A DNA stretch of 49,872 nt from JAFGTP01 sp964472715 (GTDB lineage Bacteria; Fidelibacterota; UBA2242; JAFGTP01): positions 1 to 49,872 of the forward strand of contig CAYYMT010000010.1 in the NCBI GenBank assembly GCA_964472715.1, written 5' to 3'. Made by a program: the position numbers and the translations under genes. The notes under the pieces were generated by a model, which worked only from the letters and a program-made list of their open reading frames with translations, was not told the origin of the DNA and did not search any database. Positions 17,824 through 26,817 of this stretch are shown here, one piece after another; the first letter of the stretch is position 1, and every line of letters begins with the position of its first letter.

Positions 17824-17906
17824 TAATCCTGAAGGGATTAAACAATAATAAGCGTGAGTGTCAACCCACGGAAAAAACAAACATTATTAAAACTCTGAAA
17901 GAGTTT
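17824..17906. repeat. Hairpin-rich intergenic repeat
   Basis: Two similar short hairpins flank a central weak one. TAATCC-TGAAG-GGATTA lies at 17824-17840 and AAACTC-TGAAA-GAGTTT at 17890-17906. Between them CGTG (17853-17856) can pair with CACG (17867-17870), and AATAAT with ATTATT further out. From memory, intergenic repeats of this form recur in many FCB genomes; only one copy is visible here, so its repeat nature is an inference. Confidence 0.4.
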
Positions 17907-18092
17907 AACAGTTTAAAAACCTAAGCAGTTTTTATCCATTATAAGTTATACAGAGCCAAAATAATTTTGAATTTTTCAAGTATTCTTGTAATTTATGTGA
18001 ATAATTTTGTCTGCTTTTGTGCAATTTTTTCTTTGCGTGGAAGTTGACTGATATTTAAATTACGCTGCTTTTTTAAACAGAACTGAAATTAC

Positions 18093-18166
18093 GGGCGGTT
18101 AGCTCAGCTGGTTAGAGTGCTTGCTTGACATGCAAGAGGTCACAGGTTCAAGTCCCGTACCGCCCA
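18093..18166 (+). tRNA. tRNA-Val (anticodon GAC)
   Basis: A 74-base cloverleaf. The acceptor stem GGGCGGT pairs perfectly with ACCGCCC. The D arm holds AGCTCAGCTGGTTAGAG. The anticodon stem CTTGC/GCAAG encloses loop TTGACAT with anticodon GAC. The T arm holds GGTTCAAGTCC. The discriminator is A and the CCA tail is not encoded. It lies 25 bases upstream of thrS, in the same direction, and may be cut out of a longer leader transcript. Confidence 0.95.
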
Positions 18167-18191
18167 CAAAGAAAACTAAAAAGGTAATAAA

Positions 18192-20123
18192 TTGACTGAT
18201 AATAAAGAGGTAGTTGTCAAACTACCGGATGGTTCTGAGTTAAAATTTAAAGATTCTGTTGCTCCTGCTGATGTGGCTCAAAAGATCAGTATGGGGCTTT
18301 ATAAAGCATGTGTTGCGGCAAAAGTCAACGGGGAAGTTGTTGATCTTCATCGCAAATTTGATGAGGATTTTACCCTTGAACTGTTGAAATCCAATGCTCC
18401 TGAAGCAAAGGATATTCTGCTGCACAGCGCAGCCCACGTAATGGCGCAGGCCGTCAAAGAACTATATCCGGAAACCAAAATCACTATCGGGCCGGCAATC
18501 GACAATGGGTTCTACTATGATTTTGATAAAGAACCGGCCTTCACTGAAGCGGACCTTGAAAAAATAGAAAACAAGATGCAGGCAATCATTGATGCTGATA
18601 TCCCTTTTGAAAGACATGTCTGGAGCAAAGAGGAAGCCGTTGATTTCTTCGGGAAAAAAGATGAAACCTATAAGGTTGAAATTGCTGAAGAACTGGACGA
18701 TGACGCCATCGTTACGGCCTACACCCAGGGAAGTTTTACCGACCTTTGCCGTGGCCCTCACCTGCCATCCACAGGAAAAATTAAAGCCTTTAAATTACTC
18801 AAAGTTGCCGGCGCTTATTGGCGTGGCGATTCAAATAATAAAATGCTCAGCCGTATTTACGGTACCGCCTTTTATAATAAAAAAGACCTGAAAAAGTATC
18901 TAAATCTTTTGGAAGAAGCCCGCAAACGGGATCATCGCAAACTGGGAAAGCAGTTAGACCTTTTCGATATAAATGAAAAAGTTGGCCCCGGTCTGGTATT
19001 ATGGCATCCCAGGGGTACGACAATTCTGCAAACCATTCGCGAATTCTGGATTAAAACACATCGTGAAAATGGGTACCAATTGGTCCAGTCGCCTCATGTG
19101 GGGCGCTCTGATCTCTGGGAAACCAGCGGACATCTTGATTTTTATAAAGAGGGGATGTTTGATTCCATGGAAGTGGAAGGAGACCGGTATTACGTGAAGC
19201 CGATGAATTGCCCTTTTCACATTATGATATATAATTCCCAGGGCAGAAGTTACCGTGACCTGCCGGTAAAATATGCTGAGTTGGGTACTGTCTACCGCTA
19301 TGAAATGTCAGGTACGCTGCACGGACTGATGCGTGTCCGGGGATTTACCCAGGATGACGCGCATATCATCTGTACACCGGAACAACTGAACGAAGAAGTG
19401 GAAAAACTGATTAAATTCTCTTTTGATTTCCTGAAAACTTTTGGATTTACAGATTATGAAGTTTATGTATCCACCAGAAATGAAGAGAAATTTGTGGGTG
19501 AAATAGAAAACTGGAATGAAGCGGAAAAGGCCCTGAAATCAGCACTTGATAATGTGGGTGTTGAGTACCGGGAAGATAAGGGCGAAGCCACTTTTTACGG
19601 TCCAAAAATTGACATGAAAATCAAAGATGCGATCGGTAGAATGTGGCAGTGTACAACCATACAGTTTGATTTTAATCTGTCGGAACGGTTCAATATGGAA
19701 TATACAGATTCCGATGGTGCAAAAAAGCGTCCTTATATGATCCACCGGGCAATCCTGGGATCACTGGAACGTTTTATCGGAATCCTGATTGAAAATACTG
19801 TGGGTGATTTTCCGTTATGGCTGGCGCCGGTTCAGGCGGCGGTTATTCCGGTCACTGACGATCAGATTGAGCATGCTAAGAAATTTTATAATAAACTGCT
19901 TTCCGGCGGTATTCGCGCTGAATTGAACACAAAAAGTGAACCAATCGGAGCTAAAATAAGGTCCGCGGAAGTGGACAAAATCCCTTATATGTTTATAATT
20001 GGCGATAAAGAGATTGAAAATGATACGGTCTCAATGCGAATTCATAAAAAGGGAAACAAAGGCGCCATCGCAACAGATGCGGCCTTAGAGATGATGATCG
20101 ATGAAATAAAGAACAAGAGGTGA
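18192..20123 (+). CDS. thrS: Threonine--tRNA ligase
   Basis: 643 residues, the normal full length. The start is TTG, supported by AAGG seven bases upstream; the next ATG would delete half of the N-terminal TGS domain (about 1-62). The editing domain carries the HSAAH motif (His78, His82) and DLCRGPH. The class II catalytic core shows MNCPFH (zinc Cys), motif 2 RYEMSGTLHGLMRVRGF, DDAHI (zinc His) and MIHRAILGS (third zinc His), then an anticodon-binding domain. It charges tRNA-Thr in the cytoplasm. It is the first protein gene of a long operon (thrS-infC-rpmI-rplT-pheS-pheT and onward). No T-box leader was recognised. Confidence 0.97.
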   Translation: MTDNKEVVVKLPDGSELKFKDSVAPADVAQKISMGLYKACVAAKVNGEVVDLHRKFDEDFTLELLKSNAPEAKDILLHSAAHVMAQAVKELYPETKITIGPAIDNGFYYDFDKEPAFTEADLEKIENKMQAIIDADIPFERHVWSKEEAVDFFGKKDETYKVEIAEELDDDAIVTAYTQGSFTDLCRGPHLPSTGKIKAFKLLKVAGAYWRGDSNNKMLSRIYGTAFYNKKDLKKYLNLLEEARKRDHRKLGKQLDLFDINEKVGPGLVLWHPRGTTILQTIREFWIKTHRENGYQLVQSPHVGRSDLWETSGHLDFYKEGMFDSMEVEGDRYYVKPMNCPFHIMIYNSQGRSYRDLPVKYAELGTVYRYEMSGTLHGLMRVRGFTQDDAHIICTPEQLNEEVEKLIKFSFDFLKTFGFTDYEVYVSTRNEEKFVGEIENWNEAEKALKSALDNVGVEYREDKGEATFYGPKIDMKIKDAIGRMWQCTTIQFDFNLSERFNMEYTDSDGAKKRPYMIHRAILGSLERFIGILIENTVGDFPLWLAPVQAAVIPVTDDQIEHAKKFYNKLLSGGIRAELNTKSEPIGAKIRSAEVDKIPYMFIIGDKEIENDTVSMRIHKKGNKGAIATDAALEMMIDEIKNKR

Positions 20124-20128
20124 TTCAG

Positions 20129-20647
20129 ATTTCTAGCAAGAACAAAAACAAGAATCGTATTAATGAAGATATCCGTGCCCGGGAGGTACGGCTTATCAAT
20201 AATAATGGTGACCAGTTAGGCGTTGTTCCTTTGAACAAAGCGCTTGAAGTAGCACGTGATGCTGAATTGGACCTGGTGGAAATAGCGCCGGATGCCAATC
20301 CTCCTGTCTGCAAAGTGATGGATTTTGGAAAATTCAGATACAAACAGCAGATGAAAGCGAAAAAAAGCAAGAAAAAACAGCACAAAGTAAAATTAAAAGA
20401 GGTGCGTTTTCGGCCCAGAATCGAAATTCATGATTATGAAATGAAAGTCAATCAGGCCAGGGGCTTTTTGGAAAAAGGTAACTCGGTGAAACTTACAGTC
20501 ATGTTCCGGGGCCGGGAAATGGCACACAAGGAAGTCGGTTATGAACTTGTTGACCAGATCATTGAAGACCTTGCGGAAGTTGGTACTATTGATAAACAGC
20601 CTCAGGGAGAAGGCAGATTCATTAATGCCGTAATAAAACCAAAATAG
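20129..20647 (+). CDS. infC: Translation initiation factor IF-3, probable AUU start
   Basis: 172 residues from an ATT at 20129. The N-domain has NRINEDIRAREVRLI and LVEIAPDANPPVCKVMDFGK; the C-domain has KEVRFRPRIEIHDYEMK and VMFRGREMAHKE, both typical of IF-3. An in-frame GTG at 20120 overlaps the thrS stop, but that GTG is part of GAGGTGAT, an excellent match to the 16S anti-Shine-Dalgarno. It places an ATT codon eight bases after GAGG. IF-3 genes in E. coli and many other bacteria start at such non-standard codons for autoregulation, because IF-3 itself rejects them. The GTG start remains the alternative (175 residues). Confidence 0.95.
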   Translation: MSSKNKNKNRINEDIRAREVRLINNNGDQLGVVPLNKALEVARDAELDLVEIAPDANPPVCKVMDFGKFRYKQQMKAKKSKKKQHKVKLKEVRFRPRIEIHDYEMKVNQARGFLEKGNSVKLTVMFRGREMAHKEVGYELVDQIIEDLAEVGTIDKQPQGEGRFINAVIKPK

Positions 20648-20660
20648 GAGAAAATAGATT

Positions 20661-20852
20661 ATGCCTAAAATGAAGACCAGACGATCAGCAGCAAAAAGGT
20701 TCCGCAAAACAGGAACCGGTAAACTGAAGAGAAATAAAGCTTATGCTGCACATATTTTAACAAAAAAAAGTCCTAAGAGAAAAAGAAACCTGAGAAAATC
20801 CGCTATTGTAACCAAAGCTGATGAAAAAAGAATCTTAGAAATGATTGGATAA
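20661..20852 (+). CDS. rpmI: 50S ribosomal protein L35
   Basis: 63 residues, the usual size. It begins MPKMKTRRSAAKRFRKTGTG, the signature of L35, and is highly basic (HILTKKSPKRKRNLRK). It is a component of the large ribosomal subunit. It sits in the conserved infC-rpmI-rplT order, 13 bases after infC with a TAGGAG ribosome site. In many bacteria this operon is repressed by IF-3 at infC and by L20 at rpmI; no L20 binding structure was identified here. Confidence 0.97.
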   Translation: MPKMKTRRSAAKRFRKTGTGKLKRNKAYAAHILTKKSPKRKRNLRKSAIVTKADEKRILEMIG

Positions 20853-20881
20853 TTGAAAATTAGGAAATAGGAGTTTAGAAA

Positions 20882-21226
20882 ATGCCAAGAGCCAATAGTT
20901 CGGTACCAAGACATAGAAAACACAGAAAATTAATTAAATTAGCAAAAGGGTATCGCGGCGCACGCAGAAGAACATACGTCAATGCCAAAGATGCTGTCGA
21001 AAAAGCCCTGCAATATTCTTATCGTGACAGACGTACCAAGAAAAGGGATTTTAGAAAACTGTGGATTATCAGAATCAATGCTGCTGTCAGAAATTATGGC
21101 CTCAGCTATAGCAAATTCATTAAAGCACTGTCAGATAAAGGCGTTCAGCTAAACAGAAAAGTGTTGGCTGAACTGGCTGTTAATGACCCGGGTGGATTCG
21201 CAGAAATAGTTAATTTAGTAAAATAA
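20882..21226 (+). CDS. rplT: 50S ribosomal protein L20
   Basis: 114 residues, the usual length. The N-terminal extension (MPRANSSVPRHRKHRK) is followed by KGYRGARRRTYVNAKDAVEKA and RDFRKLWIIRINAAVR, all conserved in L20. It is essential for early 50S assembly and in other bacteria represses its own operon. It lies 29 bases after rpmI with a TAGGAG site and eight bases before pheS. Confidence 0.98.
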   Translation: MPRANSSVPRHRKHRKLIKLAKGYRGARRRTYVNAKDAVEKALQYSYRDRRTKKRDFRKLWIIRINAAVRNYGLSYSKFIKALSDKGVQLNRKVLAELAVNDPGGFAEIVNLVK

Positions 21227-21234
21227 AGAAAAAT

Positions 21235-22254
21235 ATGGATCTATTTAAGGAAGCAAAAAAATACAGACAAGACTTCCATAGTGAAATAGATGCTCTTGAA
21301 TTAACTGAACAAAACGTCGAACATTTAAGAATAAAATACCTGGGAAAGAAGGGGATCGTTAAGAATCTTTTCCAGGGATTTTCATCTATTAAACCTGAAG
21401 AAAAAAAAGACTATGGTCAATTTGTAAATCTCTTCAAAAACGAAGTGGAAGAGAAAGTAAAAGAACTCCAGGATGCTTTGATCAATCAAAACACCGTGGC
21501 GGAGTTTTTTGACCATACTATGCCCGGAATCAGACCGCAGAAGGGAAGCCTGCACCCGATCTCAATTACCATGCGTGAAATCTGTAAAATTTTTCAGGAA
21601 ATGGGATTTGATCTGGAATTCGGACCGGAAGTGGAAACCGATTATTATAATTTTCAGGCGCTGAATTTTCCCGATAACCATCCTGCCCGTGATATGCAGG
21701 ATACTTTTTTTGTGGAAAAAGATATTCTGATGCGCACGCATACATCACCGATCCAGGTACGGGCAATGCAGAAATATGAGCCTCCCATGCGGTTAATTAC
21801 GCCCGGACGGGTTTTTCGTAATGAAGCTGTCAGCGCCAGAAGTCATTGTATTTTTCATCAGATTGAGGGGTTATATATTGATGAAAATGTTACCTTTAGT
21901 GAACTGAAAACAACAATAGATGTTTTTGCCAAACGATATTTCGGTAAAAATGTTAAGACCCGGTTCCGGCCCAGCTATTTTCCTTTTGTAGAGCCGGGTG
22001 CTGAAGTTGATGTGACCTGTTTTATCTGTAAAGGTGAAGGCTGTCGCGTTTGTAAGAAAACCGGCTGGCTGGAAATTATGGGGTGTGGAATGGTTGACCC
22101 CAATGTACTGGAGGAATCAGGCATTGATTCTGAAAAATATACCGGCTATGCCTTTGGTATGGGGCCGGACAGAATAACCATGCTGAAATACGGAATTGAT
22201 GATATCAGGCTCTTTTTTGATAGTGATATAAGGTTTTTAAAACAATTTAAATAA
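21235..22254 (+). CDS. pheS: Phenylalanine--tRNA ligase alpha subunit
   Basis: 339 residues, the usual length. An N-terminal coiled coil (about 1-90; the LGKKGIVKNL segment is conserved) binds tRNA, followed by the class II catalytic core. Motif 2 reads FRNEAVSARSHCIFHQIEG. The HPISITMREI and GPEVETDYYNF segments are typical. A Cys-rich knuckle (CFICKGEGCRVCKKTGWLEI) matches the zinc-type form found in many bacteria. Motif 3 is GMGPDRITMLKYGIDDIR. It forms an alpha2-beta2 enzyme with PheT, whose gene starts two bases after the pheS stop, implying translational coupling. Confidence 0.97.
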   Translation: MDLFKEAKKYRQDFHSEIDALELTEQNVEHLRIKYLGKKGIVKNLFQGFSSIKPEEKKDYGQFVNLFKNEVEEKVKELQDALINQNTVAEFFDHTMPGIRPQKGSLHPISITMREICKIFQEMGFDLEFGPEVETDYYNFQALNFPDNHPARDMQDTFFVEKDILMRTHTSPIQVRAMQKYEPPMRLITPGRVFRNEAVSARSHCIFHQIEGLYIDENVTFSELKTTIDVFAKRYFGKNVKTRFRPSYFPFVEPGAEVDVTCFICKGEGCRVCKKTGWLEIMGCGMVDPNVLEESGIDSEKYTGYAFGMGPDRITMLKYGIDDIRLFFDSDIRFLKQFK

Positions 22255-22256
22255 TT

Positions 22257-24647
22257 ATGATAGTAAATAGAAATTGGCTTGAAAAATATACGGAACTGCC
22301 CTATTCAAACGAAGTTTTGGAAGAAAGACTGACTTATCTGGGGCTGGAAGCCGTAATGATTAAAAATCCTGTGGCCGGTCTGGACAAGCTGGTTGTCGGC
22401 GAAGTAAAATCTGTGGAAAAACATCCCGACGCTGACAATCTTTCCGTTTGTGAAGTTTACGACGGTAATGAGACCAAAAGGATTGTTTGTGGCGCGCCCA
22501 ATGTCGCACCCGGACAGAAAGTTCCCGTGGCGCTACCCGGCTGTGAACTGCCCGGCGGATTTAAAATCAAAAAAGCCAAAATCAGAGGCGTTAAATCAGC
22601 GGGCATGATCGCTGCCGAAGATGAATTGGGACTGTCGGAAGACCATACCGGTATCATGGTGCTTAATGAAAATGCACAGGTCGGCATTACCATGGAAAAT
22701 TACCTGAACAGTGTGTCAGGAGCCAATTTCGAAATAGATTTAACCCCTAACCGTCCGGATTGTACTTCCCATATTGGTGTTGCCAGAGATCTGACGACCT
22801 TGACTGGTAAACCACTCAACATTCCTGAAACACCCATTATTGAATCCAGTGACCTGACAAAAGATAATATTACCGTGGAAATTCAGGCCCCGGAAGCATG
22901 TCCAAGATATGCCGCCCGGGTCATCAAAAATATTAAAATCGGCCCGTCACCCAAATGGCTGGCCAATTATCTGAAAAGTGTCGGCCTTCGTCCCATCAAT
23001 AATATTGTTGACCTGTCCAATTTTGTGCTGATGGAGACCGGACAACCTTTACACACCTTTGATTATGATAAAGTTGCCGACCGGAAAATAATTGTCCGCA
23101 AGGCCAGAAAAGACGAAACAGTTGTCACTCTCGATGGAGAAGAACGTAAACTGAATGAAGATATTTTATTAATATGCGATGCGGAAAAACCGGTGGCAGT
23201 AGCCGGTATTATGGGATTGGGAAATTCCGAAATTTCGGAAACAACGACCAATATCCTGATAGAAAGCGCTTATTTTGAACCGGCGACAATTCGTAAAGGC
23301 TCTAAAAAATTAGCCTTGCAAACCGATGCTTCCTATCGTTTTGAACGGGGCGCTGATCCGGAAAACGCTATTTATGCGCTGAACCGTATAACCTCGCTGA
23401 TACAGGAAATTGCGGGAGGAGAAGCTACAAAAGATTTCGTTGACAATTATCCCAATAGAGTTATTTTCCCCAAAGTAAACGTCCGGTTTGAGCGGATCAA
23501 TTCTGTGATTGGTTTTCAGTTCAAACAAAATTATGTGGTGGAAAAATTTCAGCAATTAGGCTGCGGGATTTTAGACCGGACCAATGAAACGGTAACTGTT
23601 CAGACGCCCAGCTGGCGCCCGGACCTGGAACGTGAGATCGATTATATTGAAGAAATTGTCCGGATCTATGGTATGGAAAATATTCCCGCCGCCAAAACAC
23701 TGCAGATCATTACCAATGATGAACCGAATAAAGAGCATATATTCATTGAAAAATTACGGGATGATTTCGCTGCTTTCGGATACAATGAAAACTACAACAA
23801 CACCCTGGTTAGCGAATCAATGGCCAATTTTGAGCTATTCAACCGCCAACCTATTCGATTGCAAAATCCCTTAAGTAATGAACTGGCGTATTTACGAACC
23901 GCATTACTGCCCGGACTTATCAATACTGCAAAACTCAATTTTAACAGGAATAATTTTGATTTAAAACTTTTTGAAATTGGTAAAGTTCAGGAATTTGATA
24001 AGGACAGCGAAACAACAGCAGCTGAAACACTGAGTTTCGCGGCCCTGATCAGCGGCAAGGTTGAGGAAATCAACTGGTCCTATGACCAGCGGAATGCCAA
24101 TATTTATTATCTCAAAGGATTGGTGGAAGAACTTGCTGAAGAATACAATCTCGATGAATTGCGATTTGTAAAAATCGACCATGATATATTTTCCAGGTTG
24201 GTTCAGGTATTCGTGGGCAAGGATTACCTCTGTTATTTCGGGCAACTGCATCCGCTGTATCTGAACAAGGTGCATGGAATTGAGAAAGACATTTGGGTGT
24301 TGGAGGGTAATGGCGAAAATCTTTTTAAACATTATCATCCTGAAATCAAATATGAAGAATTGCCGAAATTTCCCGCTACCGAGAGAGATATTTCAATTGT
24401 AGTTGACGATACTATTGAAATTGAAAAAATTGAAGCTATTATTCGCAATAAAGCCGGGAAAAATTTAAAAGAATTCATATTTTATGATCAGTACCATGGT
24501 GAAAATATTGACCAGGGAAAACGCAGTTTAACCTTTAACCTGGTTTTTCAGAATAAAGAAAGAACGCTGAAAGACAAAGAAATTGACAAAGCCATGACCA
24601 AAGTTCATGGGGCTCTGAAGAAGGAAATCAATGCCGAACTCCGCTAA
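22257..24647 (+). CDS. pheT: Phenylalanine--tRNA ligase beta subunit
   Basis: 796 residues, the full bacterial length. Order: an N-terminal domain (MIVNRNWLEKY), an EMAP-II-like tRNA-binding fold at about 40-155 (VGEVKSVEKHPDADNLSVCEV, IVCGAPNV), B3/B4 editing domain at about 205-390 (LRPINNIVDLSNFVLMETGQ), B5 domain, a catalytic-like domain, and a C-terminal anticodon-binding FDX-ACB domain (about 700-796, FPATERDISIVVDD). The B3/B4 domain removes Tyr-tRNA-Phe. Its last 17 bases overlap the start of the ZapB-like gene. Confidence 0.97.
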   Translation: MIVNRNWLEKYTELPYSNEVLEERLTYLGLEAVMIKNPVAGLDKLVVGEVKSVEKHPDADNLSVCEVYDGNETKRIVCGAPNVAPGQKVPVALPGCELPGGFKIKKAKIRGVKSAGMIAAEDELGLSEDHTGIMVLNENAQVGITMENYLNSVSGANFEIDLTPNRPDCTSHIGVARDLTTLTGKPLNIPETPIIESSDLTKDNITVEIQAPEACPRYAARVIKNIKIGPSPKWLANYLKSVGLRPINNIVDLSNFVLMETGQPLHTFDYDKVADRKIIVRKARKDETVVTLDGEERKLNEDILLICDAEKPVAVAGIMGLGNSEISETTTNILIESAYFEPATIRKGSKKLALQTDASYRFERGADPENAIYALNRITSLIQEIAGGEATKDFVDNYPNRVIFPKVNVRFERINSVIGFQFKQNYVVEKFQQLGCGILDRTNETVTVQTPSWRPDLEREIDYIEEIVRIYGMENIPAAKTLQIITNDEPNKEHIFIEKLRDDFAAFGYNENYNNTLVSESMANFELFNRQPIRLQNPLSNELAYLRTALLPGLINTAKLNFNRNNFDLKLFEIGKVQEFDKDSETTAAETLSFAALISGKVEEINWSYDQRNANIYYLKGLVEELAEEYNLDELRFVKIDHDIFSRLVQVFVGKDYLCYFGQLHPLYLNKVHGIEKDIWVLEGNGENLFKHYHPEIKYEELPKFPATERDISIVVDDTIEIEKIEAIIRNKAGKNLKEFIFYDQYHGENIDQGKRSLTFNLVFQNKERTLKDKEIDKAMTKVHGALKKEINAELR

Positions 24648-24846
24648 AGATCTGGAAGCAATTAACAGATTGCAGACCAAGGTTCAGGAACTTCTGGAAA
24701 CCTTTAAAGAACTTCGGCAGGAGAATAAAGAATTTAAAACCCAGGTAAAAACCGGGGCTTCCGCAAAAGTGATCTTGGATAATGCCAAACGAAAACAATT
24801 GCGGAAAAAAATAGAAAATATGTTAGAGTATTTAGATGATTTTTAA
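24631..24846 (+). CDS. Short coiled-coil protein, ZapB-like
   Basis: 71 residues, starting within the last codons of pheT in another frame (17-base overlap, so probably translationally coupled). Residues 8-45 form a heptad-rich coiled coil (AINRLQTKVQELLETFKELR), followed by a basic segment and a C-terminal LRKKIENMLEYLDDF. The size, coiled coil and position directly before zapA suggest a ZapB-type partner of the Z-ring protein ZapA. Sequence identity across coiled coils is weak evidence, so the role is inferred mainly from context. Confidence 0.75.
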   Translation: MPNSAKDLEAINRLQTKVQELLETFKELRQENKEFKTQVKTGASAKVILDNAKRKQLRKKIENMLEYLDDF

Positions 24847-24876
24847 AATAATAGATTTTTATTATTTATAATTGAT

Positions 24877-25179
24877 ATGGAACTGAAAAAAGATAATTAC
24901 GTCAAAGTCAATATTCATGGTCAGGAATACACTGTCAAAGCACAGGCTGACCCTGATTATATAAAAAATGTTGCCAGGTATGTCAACGAAAAAATGGATG
25001 AAGTTGAAAAATCTTTGCCCAATAAACAAGCATCTATTCGTATCGCAATCCTGGCAGCCATGAACATCACTGACGAGTTGTTTGCCTGTCATTCAGTCAA
25101 TGAAAAATTGAAAAAGAATATTCAGGCCAAAGCTGATTTGTTAGTTCACCAAATTGATAAAGAATTAAAAATCAGGTAA
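24877..25179 (+). CDS. zapA: Cell division protein ZapA
   Basis: 100 residues. The N-terminal beta-rich domain reads KVNIHGQEYTVKAQADPDYI, followed by VARYVNEKMDEVEKSLPN and the long helix IRIAILAAMNITDELF, which match ZapA well. ZapA tetramers cross-link FtsZ filaments at the division site. The C-terminal part is a helical coiled coil. It lies between the ZapB-like gene (30 bases) and rny (84 bases), an arrangement seen in several FCB bacteria. Confidence 0.9.
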   Translation: MELKKDNYVKVNIHGQEYTVKAQADPDYIKNVARYVNEKMDEVEKSLPNKQASIRIAILAAMNITDELFACHSVNEKLKKNIQAKADLLVHQIDKELKIR

Positions 25180-25263
25180 TCCATTCAATAAATAATAACT
25201 ATCCTAATGTGACCGTGGCTGATAATTATTGGCGCGGCTTTATTCATTGAGGAGGATTTATAT

Positions 25264-26817
25264 ATGAATACAATGTTGATCATAATAATAACCGGATTAG
25301 TCAGTGCTGTTGTGGGTGGTTCTTTAGCGCTGTTTTTTTATGTCCAAAAATTGAAACGAACCCGCGAAACTGTAAATGAGCTATTAGAAAACGCCAAAAA
25401 AGAATCCGTCAGTCTTAAACGGGAAATCAAACTGGAGGCCAAGGATGAAGCGCTGAAAATTCGTGACCGCGCCGAAAATGAAGCCCGTGAAAAGATGAAA
25501 GAAGTTCGCCTGCTGGAAAAGAAACTGGAAAAGCGGGAATTCTACCTGGAGCGTAAAATGGATGTTGCGGATAAACGCGCCGAGGAACTGGAACAAAAGG
25601 ATCGAAAATTAGACCAAACCAAAGAAGATTTGGAAAAAAGCAGACTGGAAATCGCAGGCATAAAAGATGAACAGGTAAAAAGACTGGAAAAGATTGCCGG
25701 ATTTACTTCAGAAGAAGCCCAAAACAAATTGAAAGAGGAATTGCTTGAAGAGACCAAAATCAAAGTGGCTGATGCCGCTCGTGAAATAAAAGAAAAGGCC
25801 ATGAATGAAGCCAATCGTGAAGCACAGAAAATTATTGTAGCAGCGATCCAGCGTTCTGCGGCTGACCACACGGCGGAATCCACCGTATCGGTTGTAAACC
25901 TTCCCAGCGATAATATGAAAGGCCGCATCATTGGCCGTGAAGGACGAAATATTCGTCATTTTGAATCTCTCACCGGTGTCGAACTGATCGTTGATGATAC
26001 GCCGGAAGCAGTGGTTCTGTCCGGCTTTGACCCGGTACGCCGTGAAATTGCCAGGGTAACTCTGGAAAACCTGATCAAAGACGGACGCATTCATCCTTCC
26101 CGAATCGAAGCGATGTTTGAAAAAGCCAAGAAAGAGGTGGAAGAATCAATCATCCGGGCAGCGGAAGATGCCATTGATGAAGTGAGTTTACCGCCCTTAA
26201 ATAAAAATCTGATGAAAATTCTCGGAAAATTAAAATACCGGACATCCTATGGCCAAAATGTTTTGAAACATTCCATAGAGGTGGCCTGGCTGGCCGGATT
26301 AATGGCCGCGGAACTGGGGCTTGACGGCACTGTGGCAAAACGCGCCGGTTTATTGCATGATTTAGGCAAAGCTGTTGATAGAAATGTGACCGGAACCCAT
26401 GCCAGCCTCGGGGCGGATATTGCCAAACGCTTCAGGGAAAAAGATATTATTGTGAATGCCATTGCATCACATCATGAGGAAGTCGAGCCGGAGGGTCCGA
26501 TGGCAGTATTGATTCAGGCTGCCGACCAGATCAGTGGTTCCCGTCAGGGCGCCCGTGGCGATACGCTGGAAAATTATATTCAGCGACTTGAAAAACTGGA
26601 AGGAATTGCCGAATCTTTCGAAGGGGTGTCAAAATCCTACGCGATCCAGGCCGGCCGTGAAGTTCGTGTGATCGTTGAAAATGAAAGAATCGACGATAAT
26701 GCTGCTGATGAAATAGCCGATAAAGTGGCTGCTAAAATCCAGCAGGATTTAACTTTTCCGGGCCAAATAAAAGTTGTTGTTTTGAGAGAACATAGAAGTG
26801 TGAGTTATGCAAAATGA
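25264..26817 (+). CDS. rny: Ribonuclease Y
   Basis: 517 residues, the usual length. An N-terminal membrane helix (about 4-27) is followed by a long charged coiled coil (about 30-200), a KH RNA-binding domain with GRIIGREGRN and GVELIVDDTPEAVVLSGFD, an HD metal-dependent hydrolase domain (LKHSIEVAWLAG, AGLLHDLGKAVD) and a conserved C-terminal region (KVVVLREHRSVSYAK). It starts bulk mRNA decay at the inner face of the membrane in bacteria that use it in place of RNase E. A strong GAGGAGG site precedes the ATG. The stop overlaps the folD start by four bases (ATGA). Confidence 0.97.
   Translation: MNTMLIIIITGLVSAVVGGSLALFFYVQKLKRTRETVNELLENAKKESVSLKREIKLEAKDEALKIRDRAENEAREKMKEVRLLEKKLEKREFYLERKMDVADKRAEELEQKDRKLDQTKEDLEKSRLEIAGIKDEQVKRLEKIAGFTSEEAQNKLKEELLEETKIKVADAAREIKEKAMNEANREAQKIIVAAIQRSAADHTAESTVSVVNLPSDNMKGRIIGREGRNIRHFESLTGVELIVDDTPEAVVLSGFDPVRREIARVTLENLIKDGRIHPSRIEAMFEKAKKEVEESIIRAAEDAIDEVSLPPLNKNLMKILGKLKYRTSYGQNVLKHSIEVAWLAGLMAAELGLDGTVAKRAGLLHDLGKAVDRNVTGTHASLGADIAKRFREKDIIVNAIASHHEEVEPEGPMAVLIQAADQISGSRQGARGDTLENYIQRLEKLEGIAESFEGVSKSYAIQAGREVRVIVENERIDDNAADEIADKVAAKIQQDLTFPGQIKVVVLREHRSVSYAK

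Noticed and set aside
17824..17906. CRISPR array
   Set aside because: Hairpins with similar loops, but no regular repeats with spacers and no cas genes nearby.
18167..18191. T-box leader for thrS
   Set aside because: Only 25 bases separate the tRNA from thrS; no T-box sequence is seen.
25180..25263. 6S RNA next to zapA
   Set aside because: Only 84 bases are available, too short for a 6S RNA, and no long bulged hairpin is visible.
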